This document shows, in pieces, positions 1-9,914 of a stretch of DNA of 64,000 bases. Location of the stretch: positions 186,001 to 250,000 of the forward strand of contig AP025763.1 in NCBI GenBank assembly GCA_027943745.1. The letters run 5' to 3'. A program made the translations under genes and the position numbers. The DNA is from Neptuniibacter victor (GTDB lineage Bacteria; Pseudomonadota; Gammaproteobacteria; Pseudomonadales; Balneatricaceae). Under the pieces are notes generated by a model that worked only from the letters and a program-made list of their open reading frames with translations, made no database searches and was not told the origin of the DNA. Every line of letters starts with the position of its first letter. Positions within the stretch are counted from its first letter, which is position 1.

Positions 1-718
1 TAGTTTGCTTAGCTCTAACCTTAAATTTGAAGGGCGATTGATCCTACAAGCCCAAGGTCAGGGTAATGTACGTTTGTTGATGGCCGAATCAAATCAAGAT
101 CGAGATGTGCGGGCGATCGCTCGCTTTGATGGCGAGATTCCCGCCGACGCGTCTTTTAGTGATTTACTGCCAGAAGGCCAAGTCGTTTTGACGATTGAGC
201 CAGATAAAGGCAATCGCTATCAAGGAGTTGTTCCTCTTGACGGAAAGACTTTAGCAAAATGTTTGGAAAACTATTTCATTAGTTCAGAGCAGCTACCTAC
301 CCAAGTTCATTTAGCGTCGGACGGTGAAGCTGCTGCAGGTATGCTGTTGCAGGTGTTACCCGCAGAGGGCACAGGGGAAGAGGATTGGGACCGGATTAGC
401 CATTTAGCTTCCACGTTGAAAAGTAGCGAGTTGTTAGAATTAGGCAATGAAACGCTGCTTTATCGTTTGTTCCATGAAGAACAGTGTCGTTTATATGAGC
501 CAGATGATGTCCAATTTAAGTGTACCTGCTCGAGGGAACGGAGCTTGGCTTCATTGAAGTTGGTTGAAAAAGCGGAACTGCTGGATGTGATTGCAGAGAG
601 CGGCATGGTGAATGTGAACTGCCAGTTTTGTAATGCGCATTATGGTTTTGATTTAACCGATATAGAGGCGCTTTTTTCTGATGCGACCTCCGCTACGGGC
701 TCTAAAAATGTACATTAA
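1..718 (+). CDS. hslO: Hsp33 redox-regulated chaperone (5' truncated by window edge)
   Basis: Cytosolic holdase chaperone that is switched on by oxidative unfolding. The reading frame is open to the left edge of the window, so the N-terminal part (roughly 50 residues compared with the usual ~290) is missing and the TTG at base 5 is not a real start. The visible part begins in the conserved core (LKFEGRLILQAQG), carries the RYQGVV and EDYF-like (ENYFISSEQLPT) segments, and ends in the zinc switch: a CTC pair in KCTCSRER followed about 30 residues later by CQFC, giving the four zinc-binding cysteines. The neighbour pckA is also next to hslO in many gammaproteobacteria. Identification is firm; only the 5' end is unknown. 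Confidence 0.95.
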   Translation, partial: SLLSSNLKFEGRLILQAQGQGNVRLLMAESNQDRDVRAIARFDGEIPADASFSDLLPEGQVVLTIEPDKGNRYQGVVPLDGKTLAKCLENYFISSEQLPTQVHLASDGEAAAGMLLQVLPAEGTGEEDWDRISHLASTLKSSELLELGNETLLYRLFHEEQCRLYEPDDVQFKCTCSRERSLASLKLVEKAELLDVIAESGMVNVNCQFCNAHYGFDLTDIEALFSDATSATGSKNVH

Positions 719-773
719 TTAGCCAGCTTCAGAAAAAATTGCCCTAAGTCAAATGAGAACTGCTTTCAGTAAT

Positions 774-816
774 GGCGTATCGTGCGATTTTTGTGCATAA
801 TACGCCTCCTTATAAT
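774..816 (+). promoter_or_regulatory. Candidate pckA promoter region with inverted repeat
   Basis: The hslO-pckA gap contains an exact TATAAT at 811-816. No convincing -35 sits 17 bases upstream, only T-rich sequence (TTTTTG at 788-793). Just before it, GGCGTA (774-779) and TACGCC (801-806) form a spaced inverted repeat that could be a weak hslO terminator or an operator. Only the sequence matches are seen; function is inferred. Confidence 0.3.
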
Positions 817-881
817 TACGATATATAGCCTTACGCCTTATTAGGTAACGTTATTGGCGCCTATGCCAAGGGAACCCAGTA

Positions 882-2429
882 ATGACCAAAGATTCTGTGA
901 ACATTGCACACCAAAATTTAAGCCCAGCTGAGCTGGTAGAAAAAGCCATTGCCAACGGTGAAGGAACACTCGCTGACTCAGGCGCCCTGGTAGTAACAAC
1001 GGGCAAACGTACCGGTCGTTCTCCGATGGATCGTTTCATCGTAGAAGAACCAAGCACATCTGATTCAATCGATTGGGGTAGTATTAACCGTCCTTTCGAT
1101 GCTGATAAATTTGATGCGTTATGGACTCGTGTTGAAGAGTTTGTAGCGGATAAAGAGCATTTCGTGTCTAACGTACACGTAGGTTCTGATCCTAGCCACT
1201 ATCTTGCTGTAAAAATGACTACGCAGACTGCTTGGCAGAATCTGTTTGGCCAGAATTTGTTTATTCGCCCAGCGGAATATAACCCTAAGGCGAAAGAAGA
1301 GTGGCAGATCCTGAACGTAGCTGGTTTCGAATGCGATCCAGAGCGTGATGGCACTAACAGTGATGGTTGCGTAATCATCAACTTCGCTAAGCGTAAAGTG
1401 CTGCTTGCGGGCATGCGTTATGCGGGCGAAATGAAGAAGGCGATGTTCTCTGTACAGAACTTCCTACTTCCTGAAAAAGACGTACTACCAATGCATTGCT
1501 CTGCAAACGTTGGTGAAGATAACAGCACTACGTTGTTCTTCGGCCTTTCTGGTACTGGTAAAACAACACTGTCAGCTGACCCAGATCGTTACCTAATTGG
1601 TGATGATGAGCACGGTTGGGGTAAAGGTGTTGTTTTCAACTTAGAAGGTGGTTGCTACGCTAAAACCATCAACTTAAGCCAGAAAAACGAGCCAATCATC
1701 TGGGATGCCATCCGTTTCGGTGCAATTGTTGAAAACGTTGCCTTAAACGAACAGCGTACAGCTGATTATGACGATACTTCTCTTACCGAGAACGGTCGTT
1801 GTGCATACCCGCTACAACATGTTGAGAAGCGCACAGAAACGAATATGGGTGAAGAACCAGATTCGATTGTGTTCCTAACGTGTGATTTAACAGGTGTTCT
1901 ACCTCCTGTTTCTGTTCTAACAAAAGAAGCTGCTGCTTATCATTTCCTATCTGGTTATACCGCGCTTGTTGGTTCTACAGAGATGGGCTCTGGTGGTGGT
2001 ATCAAATCAACTTTCTCTACTTGCTTTGGTGCTCCTTTCTTCCCGCGCCCAGCACATGTATATGCTGAGTTGTTGATGAAGCGTATTGAAGAGTTTGGTT
2101 CTAAGGTATACCTAGTTAATACCGGTTGGACTGGCGGTTCATACGGAACGGGTGAGCGCTTTAGTATCCCAACGACACGCGGCATTATTAGCGCTATTCA
2201 AAATGGTGCGCTTGCTGGTGCTGAAACAGTTAAGCTTGAAGGTCTTAACTTGGAAGTGCCTGTAGCGGTTCCTGGCGTTGATTCTTCGTTGTTGAATCCT
2301 CGTGATACTTGGGCTGACAAGTCTGGATACGATGCGTCTGCAAATGACTTGATAGGTCAGTTTGTTGAGAACTTCAAGAAGTTCGATGGCGTTTCTGAAG
2401 AGATCGTTGCAGCAGGTCCTAAGCTTTAA
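882..2429 (+). CDS. pckA: Phosphoenolpyruvate carboxykinase (ATP)
   Basis: Cytosolic enzyme converting oxaloacetate plus ATP to phosphoenolpyruvate, the first committed step of gluconeogenesis. At 515 residues it has the usual ATP-type length. The substrate loop TGKRTGRSP is at about 40-48, the kinase-1 Walker A motif GLSGTGKTT at 221-229, and the kinase-2 metal motif LIGDDEHGW at 238-246. This pattern identifies the ATP-dependent rather than the GTP-dependent family. It is monocistronic: a clear terminator follows 31 bases after the stop. The chosen ATG is preceded by AGGGAAC-type purines. Nothing is missing from the active site. Confidence 0.98.
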   Translation: MTKDSVNIAHQNLSPAELVEKAIANGEGTLADSGALVVTTGKRTGRSPMDRFIVEEPSTSDSIDWGSINRPFDADKFDALWTRVEEFVADKEHFVSNVHVGSDPSHYLAVKMTTQTAWQNLFGQNLFIRPAEYNPKAKEEWQILNVAGFECDPERDGTNSDGCVIINFAKRKVLLAGMRYAGEMKKAMFSVQNFLLPEKDVLPMHCSANVGEDNSTTLFFGLSGTGKTTLSADPDRYLIGDDEHGWGKGVVFNLEGGCYAKTINLSQKNEPIIWDAIRFGAIVENVALNEQRTADYDDTSLTENGRCAYPLQHVEKRTETNMGEEPDSIVFLTCDLTGVLPPVSVLTKEAAAYHFLSGYTALVGSTEMGSGGGIKSTFSTCFGAPFFPRPAHVYAELLMKRIEEFGSKVYLVNTGWTGGSYGTGERFSIPTTRGIISAIQNGALAGAETVKLEGLNLEVPVAVPGVDSSLLNPRDTWADKSGYDASANDLIGQFVENFKKFDGVSEEIVAAGPKL

Positions 2430-2460
2430 GTAGCATTACCTCATTCGAAAAATTTAAAAA

Positions 2461-2488
2461 GCCCTCGCAGAAATGCGGGGGCTTTTTT
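2461..2488 (+). terminator. Rho-independent terminator of pckA
   Basis: A 9-bp stem (GCCCTCGCA / TGCGGGGGC, one G-U pair) with a short loop is followed by six T residues. It lies 31 bases after the pckA stop and directly before the depolymerase-like gene. Confidence 0.9.
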
Positions 2489-2535
2489 GTTTCGGCTACA
2501 ATCATTGTTTGGGTCTATTTAGTCAAGGTACTGGA

Positions 2536-3621
2536 ATGAAAGAGTTATGGTTGGTATCGCTCGTTCTCTTGGCCTCAGTTGAGCTATGTATCGCATCTGA
2601 AACGCCGACAAGCAGTGTTGAGCTTCCCGCGATGGCAGCGTTGCAAGATCAGACGTCTATTTCCGGATTGTCGTCGGGTGGTTTTATGGCAGCGCAATAC
2701 CATGTGGCTTATTCAAAGCATCTAGTTGGTGTTGGTATTGTCGCTGGTGGTCCTTGGAACTGCGCGGGCAGTGACGAGAACTCATTGCTGCCTCCTGTCT
2801 CCACAGCCGTTTCTACCTGTATGACACCTTGTAAAGATAGTTGGTTTGGTTGTCGGGATACGATGTACCCCAATAGTGAGTATCTAGCGTCGCTCGCTAA
2901 GCGTGAGACGGATAGGGGAGGTATAGATGATGTTAGTCATTTGCGGGACGATAAGGTTTATATCTTTTCTGGTACGAAGGACCCAACCGTCGCCACGAAA
3001 GTCGTTGATAGCGTACAGCGTTTTTATCGGCTGCTCGGGGTGAATGAAAGTTTTATAAAATATGATAATGAGATCGAAGCAGGCCATGGTTTTATCACCG
3101 CAGAAAAGGCCGATCTTCCTTGTGCCTCGACACAATCGCCCTATATCAATAATTGTGGTTTTCAGCAGGCGAGGAGCATTCTGGAGCATATTTATGGTGG
3201 GTTGCAGTTAGCTGAACCGGAAATGACAGGGCAATTGCTGAGGTTTAACCAGCGCGAATTTACGTCAGGGGCGCTCGATGGTATGGATGAAGAAGCGTAT
3301 GTGTATCTTCCTCGCTCGTGCTATCAGCAGGCGTGTCGTATCCATGTCGCGTTTCATGGTTGTCGGCAAGGTGCGTCCGTTGTGGGGCGGCGCTATGTTG
3401 AGGGTACGGGATATAACCGAGTGGCTGATAACAATAATATTATCGTTTTATATCCACAAGTTAAGAAGTCGAATCTGTTGCCAATGAATCCGCGAGGGTG
3501 CTGGGATTTTTGGGGTTACAGCAGTAATAATCTTCCACCCTATGATTATTACAAGAAATCTGCTCCGCAGATGAAGGCTGTGCAAAGGATGATTGCTAGG
3601 TTGGCGTCTCCGAGGGGTTAG
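2536..3621 (+). CDS. Secreted PHA/PHB depolymerase-like hydrolase, type 2 catalytic domain
   Basis: Predicted exported alpha/beta hydrolase of 361 residues. The ATG at 2536 is preferred over the in-frame upstream ATG (2473), because that one lies in the pckA terminator and the shorter product starts with a clean signal peptide (MKELWLVSLVLLASVELCIAS). The lipase box GLSSG is at 44-48 with Ser46 as nucleophile. Asp149 (GTKDP) and His184 (EAGHGF) complete a plausible triad, and an oxyanion-type histidine (AFHGCRQG, His274) follows it. The order Ser-Asp-His-oxyanion is that of type 2 short-chain PHA depolymerase domains, circularly permuted relative to type 1. It has many cysteines, as expected for an exported protein. 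There is no linker or substrate-binding domain, so soluble oligomers or esters are also possible substrates. No PHA synthase lies nearby. Confidence 0.8.
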   Translation: MKELWLVSLVLLASVELCIASETPTSSVELPAMAALQDQTSISGLSSGGFMAAQYHVAYSKHLVGVGIVAGGPWNCAGSDENSLLPPVSTAVSTCMTPCKDSWFGCRDTMYPNSEYLASLAKRETDRGGIDDVSHLRDDKVYIFSGTKDPTVATKVVDSVQRFYRLLGVNESFIKYDNEIEAGHGFITAEKADLPCASTQSPYINNCGFQQARSILEHIYGGLQLAEPEMTGQLLRFNQREFTSGALDGMDEEAYVYLPRSCYQQACRIHVAFHGCRQGASVVGRRYVEGTGYNRVADNNNIIVLYPQVKKSNLLPMNPRGCWDFWGYSSNNLPPYDYYKKSAPQMKAVQRMIARLASPRG

Positions 3622-3692
3622 CCCATCCTCAGTATAAAGCGCCCACTGATCTCTCACGGAAAGCAGCGGGCCTCAGTGTTTTAAATGATGTT

Positions 3693-5207
3693 TTATTTAA
3701 CGCGCAGCTTAATGTCGGCGTTGCTTAAATAATCTGCTTCCTGCTCAAGATCAGCATGGGTTAGAGGGTGATGTTCTAGCCAGCCAGTAGGAAATTCAAT
3801 AATCAGCTTTTTGTTATCAACACTAAAGCTAATAGCAGGCAAACGGTCTTTCGAGCGGCTTCGATGAAGTATCACTGCGATGCGGAGCAAAACGCATAAG
3901 CGTCGATAAGGTTCTTGTAAGCGTTTGGGAAGCGCTTTAAATTCATCTTTTGGAAATTTACGGCGGTGCCCGCGTACGAGCGTTGCGAGTTGCAGCTGTT
4001 CTTGGGTTGTGAATCCAGGCAGGTCAGAATGTGTTAAAAGATAAGCGCTATGCTTATGAAACTGGCTATGGGCAATCGTTAGGCCTATCTCATGTGTCCT
4101 TGCGGCCCAACTGAGCATGTCGTAATGTTTGCGTGATAGTTGCCAGTTTTCTTTGATTTGAGCCCAGGCTAATAGCGCGGTCTGCTCAATACGGTCGGCT
4201 TGTTCTTGGTCAACATGATAGCGTTGCATGATCGCATTAATGGTGCGGTCGCGTACGTCTTCATGTCTCAAACGTCCCGCCATGTCGTAAAGCACGCCTT
4301 CACGAAGTGCGCCTTCCGAAAAGGACATCTCTTTAATATCTAGTGCTTCGAATACCGCGCATAGAATGGCAATGCCGGCGGGTAATACTTTCTTCCGTTC
4401 GGGCTTTAATCCCTCTATATCAATCTCATCACTATGGGAGTAGGTCAGAATCTGCTCTTTTAGTTTTAAAAGGGCTTCTTTGGTGATCCTGTCGTCACTG
4501 TAACCTAGGCTGATACAGGCATTGCGCACGGCTTTGATAGTACCAGAGGAGCCTACGGCACTATCCCAACCTATCTCTTTATAGTGATACTTGATGGATT
4601 GTAACTCTTGAAGTGCCGCGGTTTGTGCTTTCTTAAAATTCTTTGCACAGATTTGATCGTCGTGAAAATAGCGTTTTGTAAAGCTTACACAGCCCATGTG
4701 CAGGCTTTCCATAACCCTTGGTTCAAAACGCTCGCCAATAATGAATTCTGTGCTTCCGCCGCCAATATCAACGACTAAGCGCGAGCCTTTGTCATCAGCC
4801 AAAGTGTGAGACACGCCGAGATAGATGAGGCGAGCTTCTTCCCGACCAGCAATTATTTCTAATGACGTGCCTAAGATGCTTTCCGCTTCATCGATAAACT
4901 CGCGACTATTTTTGGCTTCTCGCAGCGCATTAGTGCCGACAATTCTTACGGCATCTCTGGGTAAGTCTTTCACCCGCTGAGCAAAACGACTTAAGCAGTC
5001 TAAACCTCGTTGCTTGGCCTCTTCTGTCAAATAGCGTTTGTCATTGATGCCAGCAGCTAATTGGACTTTGTCTGACATTATGTCGACAGTGCGTAATTCG
5101 CCTTGATCTAGTTGAGCCACAACAATGTGAAAACTATTCGAACCGAGGTCTATAGCGGCTAAGAACTGTTCGTCGATCTGGTCTGTAGCAGTGATCTGCT
5201 CTGTCAT
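3693..5207 (-). CDS. ppx: Exopolyphosphatase
   Basis: Processively removes terminal phosphate from long inorganic polyphosphate chains; a relative of GppA. The 504 residues match the family length. The ASKHA-type fold is shown by the N-terminal phosphate loop AAIDLGSNSFHIVVAQ (about 17-32) and the second loop VVDIGGGSTEFIIG (about 143-156). The C-terminal half is HD-like and helical (AARTHEIGLTIAHSQFHKHSAYLL). It is transcribed divergently from trxA, the same arrangement as in Pseudomonas. Ppx and GppA are hard to separate by sequence alone, but the full length with the C-terminal domain and the trxA-rho context favour Ppx. Confidence 0.92.
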   Translation of the reverse strand: MTEQITATDQIDEQFLAAIDLGSNSFHIVVAQLDQGELRTVDIMSDKVQLAAGINDKRYLTEEAKQRGLDCLSRFAQRVKDLPRDAVRIVGTNALREAKNSREFIDEAESILGTSLEIIAGREEARLIYLGVSHTLADDKGSRLVVDIGGGSTEFIIGERFEPRVMESLHMGCVSFTKRYFHDDQICAKNFKKAQTAALQELQSIKYHYKEIGWDSAVGSSGTIKAVRNACISLGYSDDRITKEALLKLKEQILTYSHSDEIDIEGLKPERKKVLPAGIAILCAVFEALDIKEMSFSEGALREGVLYDMAGRLRHEDVRDRTINAIMQRYHVDQEQADRIEQTALLAWAQIKENWQLSRKHYDMLSWAARTHEIGLTIAHSQFHKHSAYLLTHSDLPGFTTQEQLQLATLVRGHRRKFPKDEFKALPKRLQEPYRRLCVLLRIAVILHRSRSKDRLPAISFSVDNKKLIIEFPTGWLEHHPLTHADLEQEADYLSNADIKLRVK

Positions 5208-5390
5208 CCTAAGAAAATCCTATGGCGTAATGAAGAGGAAGCGGAGCTAGATTACCAAAAGAATTCGTAGCTTGCAGTTGCTTTTAAGGAGGATAGTACA
5301 AAGAGTGTCATAGGTTATGTTTTAGCGTTATTTATTTAAGCATATAGTTATTTGATTGGACAAAATGGTCGCTATTTGGCGACAACAACG

Positions 5391-5419
5391 TTACACAATT
5401 GGCTTTGGGATGTTATTAT
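5391..5419 (+). promoter_or_regulatory. Candidate trxA promoter
   Basis: TTACAC (5391-5396) and TATTAT (5414-5419) are separated by 17 bases, and a TGT immediately before the -10 makes it an extended -10. It lies 45 bases before the trxA ATG. A small inverted repeat, GTCGC/GCGAC (5368-5383), sits just upstream and could be an operator. Sequence match only. Confidence 0.5.
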
Positions 5420-5463
5420 CGGCGGTCTGATTAAAGTATTGGGTGCAGCGGAGAAGAGTTCCC

Positions 5464-5790
5464 ATGAGTGAAAACATTGTAAATGTTACAGATGCTTCCT
5501 TTGAAGAAGATGTTCTCAAAGCTGAAGGTGCAGTTCTAGTTGATTACTGGGCTGAATGGTGTGGTCCTTGTAAAATGATTGCCCCAGTTCTAGAAGAGAT
5601 TGCAAAAGAATACGGTGAGCAGCTTAAAATTTGTAAGTTGAACATCGACGAAAATAGCGAAACACCACCTAAGTTTGGTATTCGTGGCATTCCTACTTTG
5701 ATGCTTTTCAAAGGCGGTAATGTTGAAGCGACTAAGGTCGGTGCATTGTCTAAATCTCAATTAGCGGCGTTTATCGAAGCTAATCTGTAG
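5464..5790 (+). CDS. trxA: Thioredoxin 1
   Basis: Small cytosolic protein-disulfide reductase, 108 residues, the standard length. The active site WCGPC is at 32-36, and the cis-proline segment [12 protein letters not shown] follows. The ATG at 5464 is chosen over an upstream in-frame ATG (5443) because the purine-rich GCGGAGAAG ribosome site lies just ahead of it and the protein then starts as thioredoxins normally do ([10 protein letters not shown]). It is followed by a hairpin and then rho, a conserved pair in gammaproteobacteria. Confidence 0.98.
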   Translation: MSENIVNVTDASFEEDVLKAEGAVLVDYWAEWCGPCKMIAPVLEEIAKEYGEQLKICKLNIDENSETPPKFGIRGIPTLMLFKGGNVEATKVGALSKSQLAAFIEANL

Positions 5791-5801
5791 GTTTTACAGT
5801 G

Positions 5802-5839
5802 AAGAAAGTGCGATGTTGAGCAAAACATAGCACTTTCTT
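5802..5839 (+). terminator. Long hairpin between trxA and rho
   Basis: AAGAAAGTGC (5802-5811) pairs perfectly with GCACTTTCTT (5830-5839). An inner ATGTT/AACAT stem continues it, so about 15 pairs form in total. There is no long U-tract, only TTTCTTA. It probably ends or protects the trxA message, or acts as part of the rho leader, which in other bacteria is a site of Rho autoregulation. The rest of the 224-base trxA-rho gap shows no ORF. Confidence 0.6.
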
Positions 5840-6014
5840 ACCTTCTGACTATAGACAGGTCACTACCTTCCTTTTATAGTGTTCACTGTTTGGTCAGCCC
5901 GCTAAAGTTTTTCTATCTATTTTTAGCGCTTGAGCTAAAAGGCCATTTTTCGTATTTCTTCCTTAATTCCATTCAAATAAAACAAATCAGCCTAGTGCTT
6001 GTTTCCCCCAAACT

Positions 6015-7274
6015 ATGAATCTTACCGAATTAAAAACTAAAAGCGTTCCCGAGCTACTCGAAATTGCCAAAGGCATGGGAATGGATAATCTGGCTCGTTC
6101 CCGTAAACAGGATGTAATTTTTGCGATCCTTAAGCGTCATGCTAAAGGTGGTGAAGACATCTACGGTAACGGTGTGCTTGAAATTTTGCAGGACGGCTTC
6201 GGCTTCTTGCGTTCAGCAGACTCCTCTTATTTAGCTGGACCTGACGATATTTATGTATCGCCAAGTCAGATCCGTCGTTTTAACCTGCGTACAGGTGACA
6301 CGATAGCGGGTAAGATTCGCCCTCCAAAGGATGGGGAACGTTATTTTGCATTGTTGAAAGTTAACGAAATTAACTACGACAAGCCTGATAATGCGAAGAA
6401 CAAAATTTTATTTGAAAACCTTACACCTTTATTTGCTCAGAACCGTCTTCGCATGGAGCTGGGTAATGGTAGTACGGAAGATTTGACTGCTCGTGTTATC
6501 GATTTGGTTTGCCCAATGGGTAAAGGCCAACGTGCATTGATCGTGTCACCGCCAAAGGCGGGTAAAACATTAATGCTGCAGAACATTGCTAATAGCATTA
6601 CACGTAATAACCCTGAGTGTCATTTGATCGTACTATTGATCGATGAAAGACCTGAGGAAGTGACAGAGATGCAGCGTACGGTTAGAGGTGAAGTTGTTGC
6701 TTCTACCTTTGATGAGCCGCCATCACGTCACGTACAGGTTGCTGAGATGGTTATCGAGAAAGCGAAGCGCCTCACAGAGCATAAGAAAGATGTTGTTATC
6801 TTACTTGATTCGATCACTCGTTTAGCACGTGCTTATAACACCGTTATCCCTTCATCAGGTAAGGTCCTTACCGGTGGTGTTGATGCTCATGCTTTGGAGC
6901 GCCCTAAGCGTTTCTTTGGTGCAGCACGTAATATCGAAGAGGGCGGAAGTTTAACCATTATCGCAACAGCGTTGGTTGATACGGGCTCTAAGATGGATGA
7001 AGTTATCTTTGAAGAATTTAAGGGTACAGGTAACTCTGAAGTTCATCTTGATCGTAAAGTTGCTGAGAAGCGTGTCTTCCCAGCGATCAACATTCGTCGT
7101 TCTGGTACACGTCGCGAAGACTTACTAACATCGGAAGAAGAGCTACAGCGTATGTGGATTCTACGTAAGTTGTTGGATCCGATGGAAGATACCGCAGCAA
7201 CAGAATTTGTTATTGATAAGTTGAAAGACTTTAAAACAAATGATGAATTCTTCTTGTCTATGAAGCGGAAGTAA
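6015..7274 (+). CDS. rho: Transcription termination factor Rho
   Basis: Hexameric RNA helicase that ends transcription of untranslated RNA. Its 419 residues equal the E. coli length. It has the N-terminal helix bundle ([18 protein letters not shown]), the cold-shock-like RNA-binding domain with the aromatic GFGFLRS motif (about 61-67), the Walker A loop PPKAGKT at 179-185 (Lys181 and Lys184 conserved), the Walker B region [16 protein letters not shown], and the secondary RNA-binding Q-loop region [11 protein letters not shown] long untranslated leader after trxA fits the autoregulation known for rho. It is followed by its own terminator. Confidence 0.99.
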   Translation: MNLTELKTKSVPELLEIAKGMGMDNLARSRKQDVIFAILKRHAKGGEDIYGNGVLEILQDGFGFLRSADSSYLAGPDDIYVSPSQIRRFNLRTGDTIAGKIRPPKDGERYFALLKVNEINYDKPDNAKNKILFENLTPLFAQNRLRMELGNGSTEDLTARVIDLVCPMGKGQRALIVSPPKAGKTLMLQNIANSITRNNPECHLIVLLIDERPEEVTEMQRTVRGEVVASTFDEPPSRHVQVAEMVIEKAKRLTEHKKDVVILLDSITRLARAYNTVIPSSGKVLTGGVDAHALERPKRFFGAARNIEEGGSLTIIATALVDTGSKMDEVIFEEFKGTGNSEVHLDRKVAEKRVFPAINIRRSGTRREDLLTSEEELQRMWILRKLLDPMEDTAATEFVIDKLKDFKTNDEFFLSMKRK

Positions 7275-7290
7275 ACTGGTTTATATCTAA

Positions 7291-7318
7291 AAGGGTGAGC
7301 ATCTGCTTGCCCTTTTTT
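7291..7318 (+). terminator. Rho-independent terminator of rho
   Basis: AAGGGTGAGC pairs with GCTTGCCCTT (with G-U pairs) around a 4-base loop and is followed by a run of T. It begins 17 bases after the rho stop codon. Confidence 0.85.
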
Positions 7319-7338
7319 GTTTTTACTAGGTTCAAAAT

Positions 7339-8817
7339 ATGGCTACTCCTAAATATAAAGATCTACGTGATTTTATCCATATGTTGGAAGCACGTGGTGA
7401 GCTGAAGCGTATTAAGCAAGAGATCGATCCTAATTTAGAGATGACCGAGATTAGTGATCGCACTTTAAAGGCTGGCGGTCCCGCTCTGCTGTTTGAAAAC
7501 CCTAAGGGCTTTGATTATCCAGTATTGACTAACCTATTTGGCACGCCAGAGCGTGTAGCCATGGGTATGGGGGAGGAAACAGTAGAGGCGTTGCGTGAAG
7601 TCGGTAAAGTGCTGGCTCAATTGAAAGAGCCTGAACCTCCTAAGGGGATGAAAGACGCTTGGGAAAAGCTACCTGTCTTTAAACAGGTCCTGAATATGGG
7701 GCCGAAATTGATTAAGTCTGCTGACTGTCAGAAGCATGTCTTGGAAGGTGATGCGGTTGATCTTTATAAACTACCTATTCAAACCTGCTGGCCTGGAGAC
7801 GCCGCGCCACTAGTGACTTGGCCTCTGGTGATTACTCGTGGACCCAAGAAGGAACGACAAAATCTAGGCATTTATCGCCAACAGCTGATCGCTAAAGACA
7901 AGCTAATTATGCGTTGGTTGGCGCATCGAGGTGGAGCTCTAGATTTTCGCGAGTGGAAAGAGCAGCATCCGGGGGAGAAGTTTCCAGTTGCTGTTGCGTT
8001 GGGGGCTGATCCAGCGACGATTCTCGGTGCTGTAACGCCTGTTCCAGATACGTTATCAGAGTATGCCTTCGCTGGGTTATTGCGAGGAGGGAAAACGGAG
8101 GTCACTCAATGTATTGGTAGTGATCTGCAAGTCCCTGCGAGTGCCGAGTTTATTCTAGAGGGATACATCGATCCGGATGAGATGGCGGACGAAGGTCCGT
8201 TTGGTGATCATACGGGATATTATAATGAAGTAGATCGTTTTCCTGTCTTCACTGTAGAGCGAATTACCCATCGGAGTAATCCAATCTACCATAGTACTTA
8301 TACGGGGCGTCCGCCCGATGAGCCTGCCATCCTTGGTGTTGCTTTGAATGAGGTGTTTGTACCTATTTTGCAGAAGCAATTCCCGGAGATTGTAGATTTC
8401 TATCTACCACCTGAAGGTTGTTCCTACCGTATGGCGGTTGTGACGATTAAGAAGCAATACCCAGGGCATGCTAAACGAATCATGTTGGGGGTTTGGTCTT
8501 TTCTTCGTCAGTTTATGTACACAAAGTTCGTTATTGTTTGTGATGACGATGTTAATGCTCGTGATTGGAATGATGTTATTTGGGCAATTACAACCCGAAT
8601 GGATCCGCAGCGTGATACGGTCATGATAGATAACACGCCCATCGATTATTTAGATTTTGCGTCGCCGGTATCGGGCTTAGGTTCAAAAATGGGTATGGAT
8701 GCCACGAACAAATGGGAAGGTGAAACAACCCGTGAGTGGGGTGTTCCGATTGAAATGGATAGTGCGGTACAAGACAAAGTCGATGAAATCTGGGAAGCGT
8801 TGGATATTTTAGGTTAA
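7339..8817 (+). CDS. ubiD: 4-hydroxy-3-polyprenylbenzoate decarboxylase
   Basis: Removes the carboxyl group from the prenylated hydroxybenzoate intermediate of ubiquinone synthesis, using prenylated FMN made by UbiX (not in this window). Its 492 residues match E. coli UbiD (497). Typical segments are visible: MKDLRDFI-like start ([21 protein letters not shown]), LGIYRQQLI, the [22 protein letters not shown] stretch with acidic catalytic residues, and DYLDFASP near the C-terminus. It sits directly upstream of the ferredoxin-reductase gene with a 3-base gap, so the two are translationally linked. The ribosome site before the ATG is weak. Confidence 0.96.
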   Translation: MATPKYKDLRDFIHMLEARGELKRIKQEIDPNLEMTEISDRTLKAGGPALLFENPKGFDYPVLTNLFGTPERVAMGMGEETVEALREVGKVLAQLKEPEPPKGMKDAWEKLPVFKQVLNMGPKLIKSADCQKHVLEGDAVDLYKLPIQTCWPGDAAPLVTWPLVITRGPKKERQNLGIYRQQLIAKDKLIMRWLAHRGGALDFREWKEQHPGEKFPVAVALGADPATILGAVTPVPDTLSEYAFAGLLRGGKTEVTQCIGSDLQVPASAEFILEGYIDPDEMADEGPFGDHTGYYNEVDRFPVFTVERITHRSNPIYHSTYTGRPPDEPAILGVALNEVFVPILQKQFPEIVDFYLPPEGCSYRMAVVTIKKQYPGHAKRIMLGVWSFLRQFMYTKFVIVCDDDVNARDWNDVIWAITTRMDPQRDTVMIDNTPIDYLDFASPVSGLGSKMGMDATNKWEGETTREWGVPIEMDSAVQDKVDEIWEALDILG

Positions 8818-8820
8818 TCG

Positions 8821-9861
8821 ATGGCTCATCAAATAGAGATTGTAAATATTGGCCATACCATTACAGGTCAGTCGGGAGATACTCTATTAAAAAGCTTAGA
8901 GCGTTATGGTTATAAGCTTCGGGTGGGCTGTAAAAATGGTGTTTGTGAAATTTGTGAAGTGGTGCTGCTACAAGGTGAAGTTGTTCAGAGTTACCCAGAA
9001 AAACATCTGACGTTGCTTGAAAACTCAGATGAAACATCGGAACCTGTTTTTGCTTGTACTTGTAGGCCATTAGATCATATTAAAGTAACAATTGAGGGGC
9101 TGGTATGTCCCGGAGATTTATTAGTGAAAAAATTGCTTTGCGATATAACAGCGATAGAGAAACTGAATCATGATGTTTACCGTGTCCGTCTTCAATTGCC
9201 TGCGACAGCATCGATGTCGGCTGAGTTTTATGCCGGTCAGTATTTGGATTTAATTCTACCTGATGGAAAGCAAGCTTCTTTCTCGATCGGATCTGCACCC
9301 GATCAGGGCCGTCATTTAGAGCTGCATATTCGCCATATTCCTGATAGCGAGATGTCGAATACAATTCTAGGTTATCTACAAACTGAAAAAACAATTGAAG
9401 TAGAGATCGCTAAAGGTGATTGTTACCTTCAGGCTCACAGCATTCAACCTGATACTCGTTTAATTATGGCTGCGGCTAGTACGGGCTTTGCGCAGATTAA
9501 AAGTGTGGTTGAGCACCTGCTAGCTAATCAGTTCAGTAATCAGATACATATATATTGGGGCGCTAGAGTAGAAGAAGATATCTACTTAGGAAACCTGCCA
9601 CAGCAGTGGGCTGCGGAGCATACAAACGTTCATTTCGAGAGTATCGTCAGCGAACCTGAGAACAGTCCAAATTGGCAGGGACGTACAGGTTTGTTGCCTG
9701 CGGCTATTCTAGAAGATTTTAGCGACTTTGAAGATGTAGAGATCTTTACCAGCGGCTCACCCGCAATGGTATATGCACTACTTGAAGCTTGTGAAGAGAG
9801 GGGCTTTAGCGAAGAGAATATGCATTCTGATGTGTTTGCATATGCGCCTCGTAAAAAGTAG
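8821..9861 (+). CDS. 2Fe-2S ferredoxin / flavin reductase fusion (electron-transfer oxidoreductase)
   Basis: Three-domain reductase of 346 residues. The N-terminal plant-type ferredoxin has the cluster ligands in CKNGVCEIC (about 38-46) and a last cysteine in CTCRP (about 80). A ferredoxin-reductase FAD barrel follows, with GQYLDLILPDGKQASFSIGS in place of the common RxYS motif. The C-terminal NAD(P)-binding domain contains LIMAAASTGFAQIKSV. Proteins of this layout are often annotated as CDP-6-deoxy-glucoseen reductase-like. The 3-base gap to ubiD suggests cotranscription and possibly a role delivering electrons in ubiquinone-related metabolism; this is inference. The true electron acceptor cannot be told from sequence. 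Confidence 0.8.
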   Translation: MAHQIEIVNIGHTITGQSGDTLLKSLERYGYKLRVGCKNGVCEICEVVLLQGEVVQSYPEKHLTLLENSDETSEPVFACTCRPLDHIKVTIEGLVCPGDLLVKKLLCDITAIEKLNHDVYRVRLQLPATASMSAEFYAGQYLDLILPDGKQASFSIGSAPDQGRHLELHIRHIPDSEMSNTILGYLQTEKTIEVEIAKGDCYLQAHSIQPDTRLIMAAASTGFAQIKSVVEHLLANQFSNQIHIYWGARVEEDIYLGNLPQQWAAEHTNVHFESIVSEPENSPNWQGRTGLLPAAILEDFSDFEDVEIFTSGSPAMVYALLEACEERGFSEENMHSDVFAYAPRKK

Positions 9862-9879
9862 GTGTGAAGGGATGATAAG

Positions 9880-9908
9880 AAAAAAGGGATGCATTGCATC
9901 CCTTTTTT
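9880..9908. terminator. Bidirectional terminator between reductase gene and hemY
   Basis: A perfect 7-bp stem GGGATGC/GCATCCC with a 3-base loop is flanked by six A on the left and six T on the right, so it can stop transcription from both directions. It lies between convergent genes. Confidence 0.9.
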
Positions 9909-9914
9909 GTATTG

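Noticed and set aside
2473-2535. Earlier ATG for the depolymerase-like gene
   Set aside because: It lies in the pckA terminator stem and would put 21 residues ahead of a complete signal peptide.
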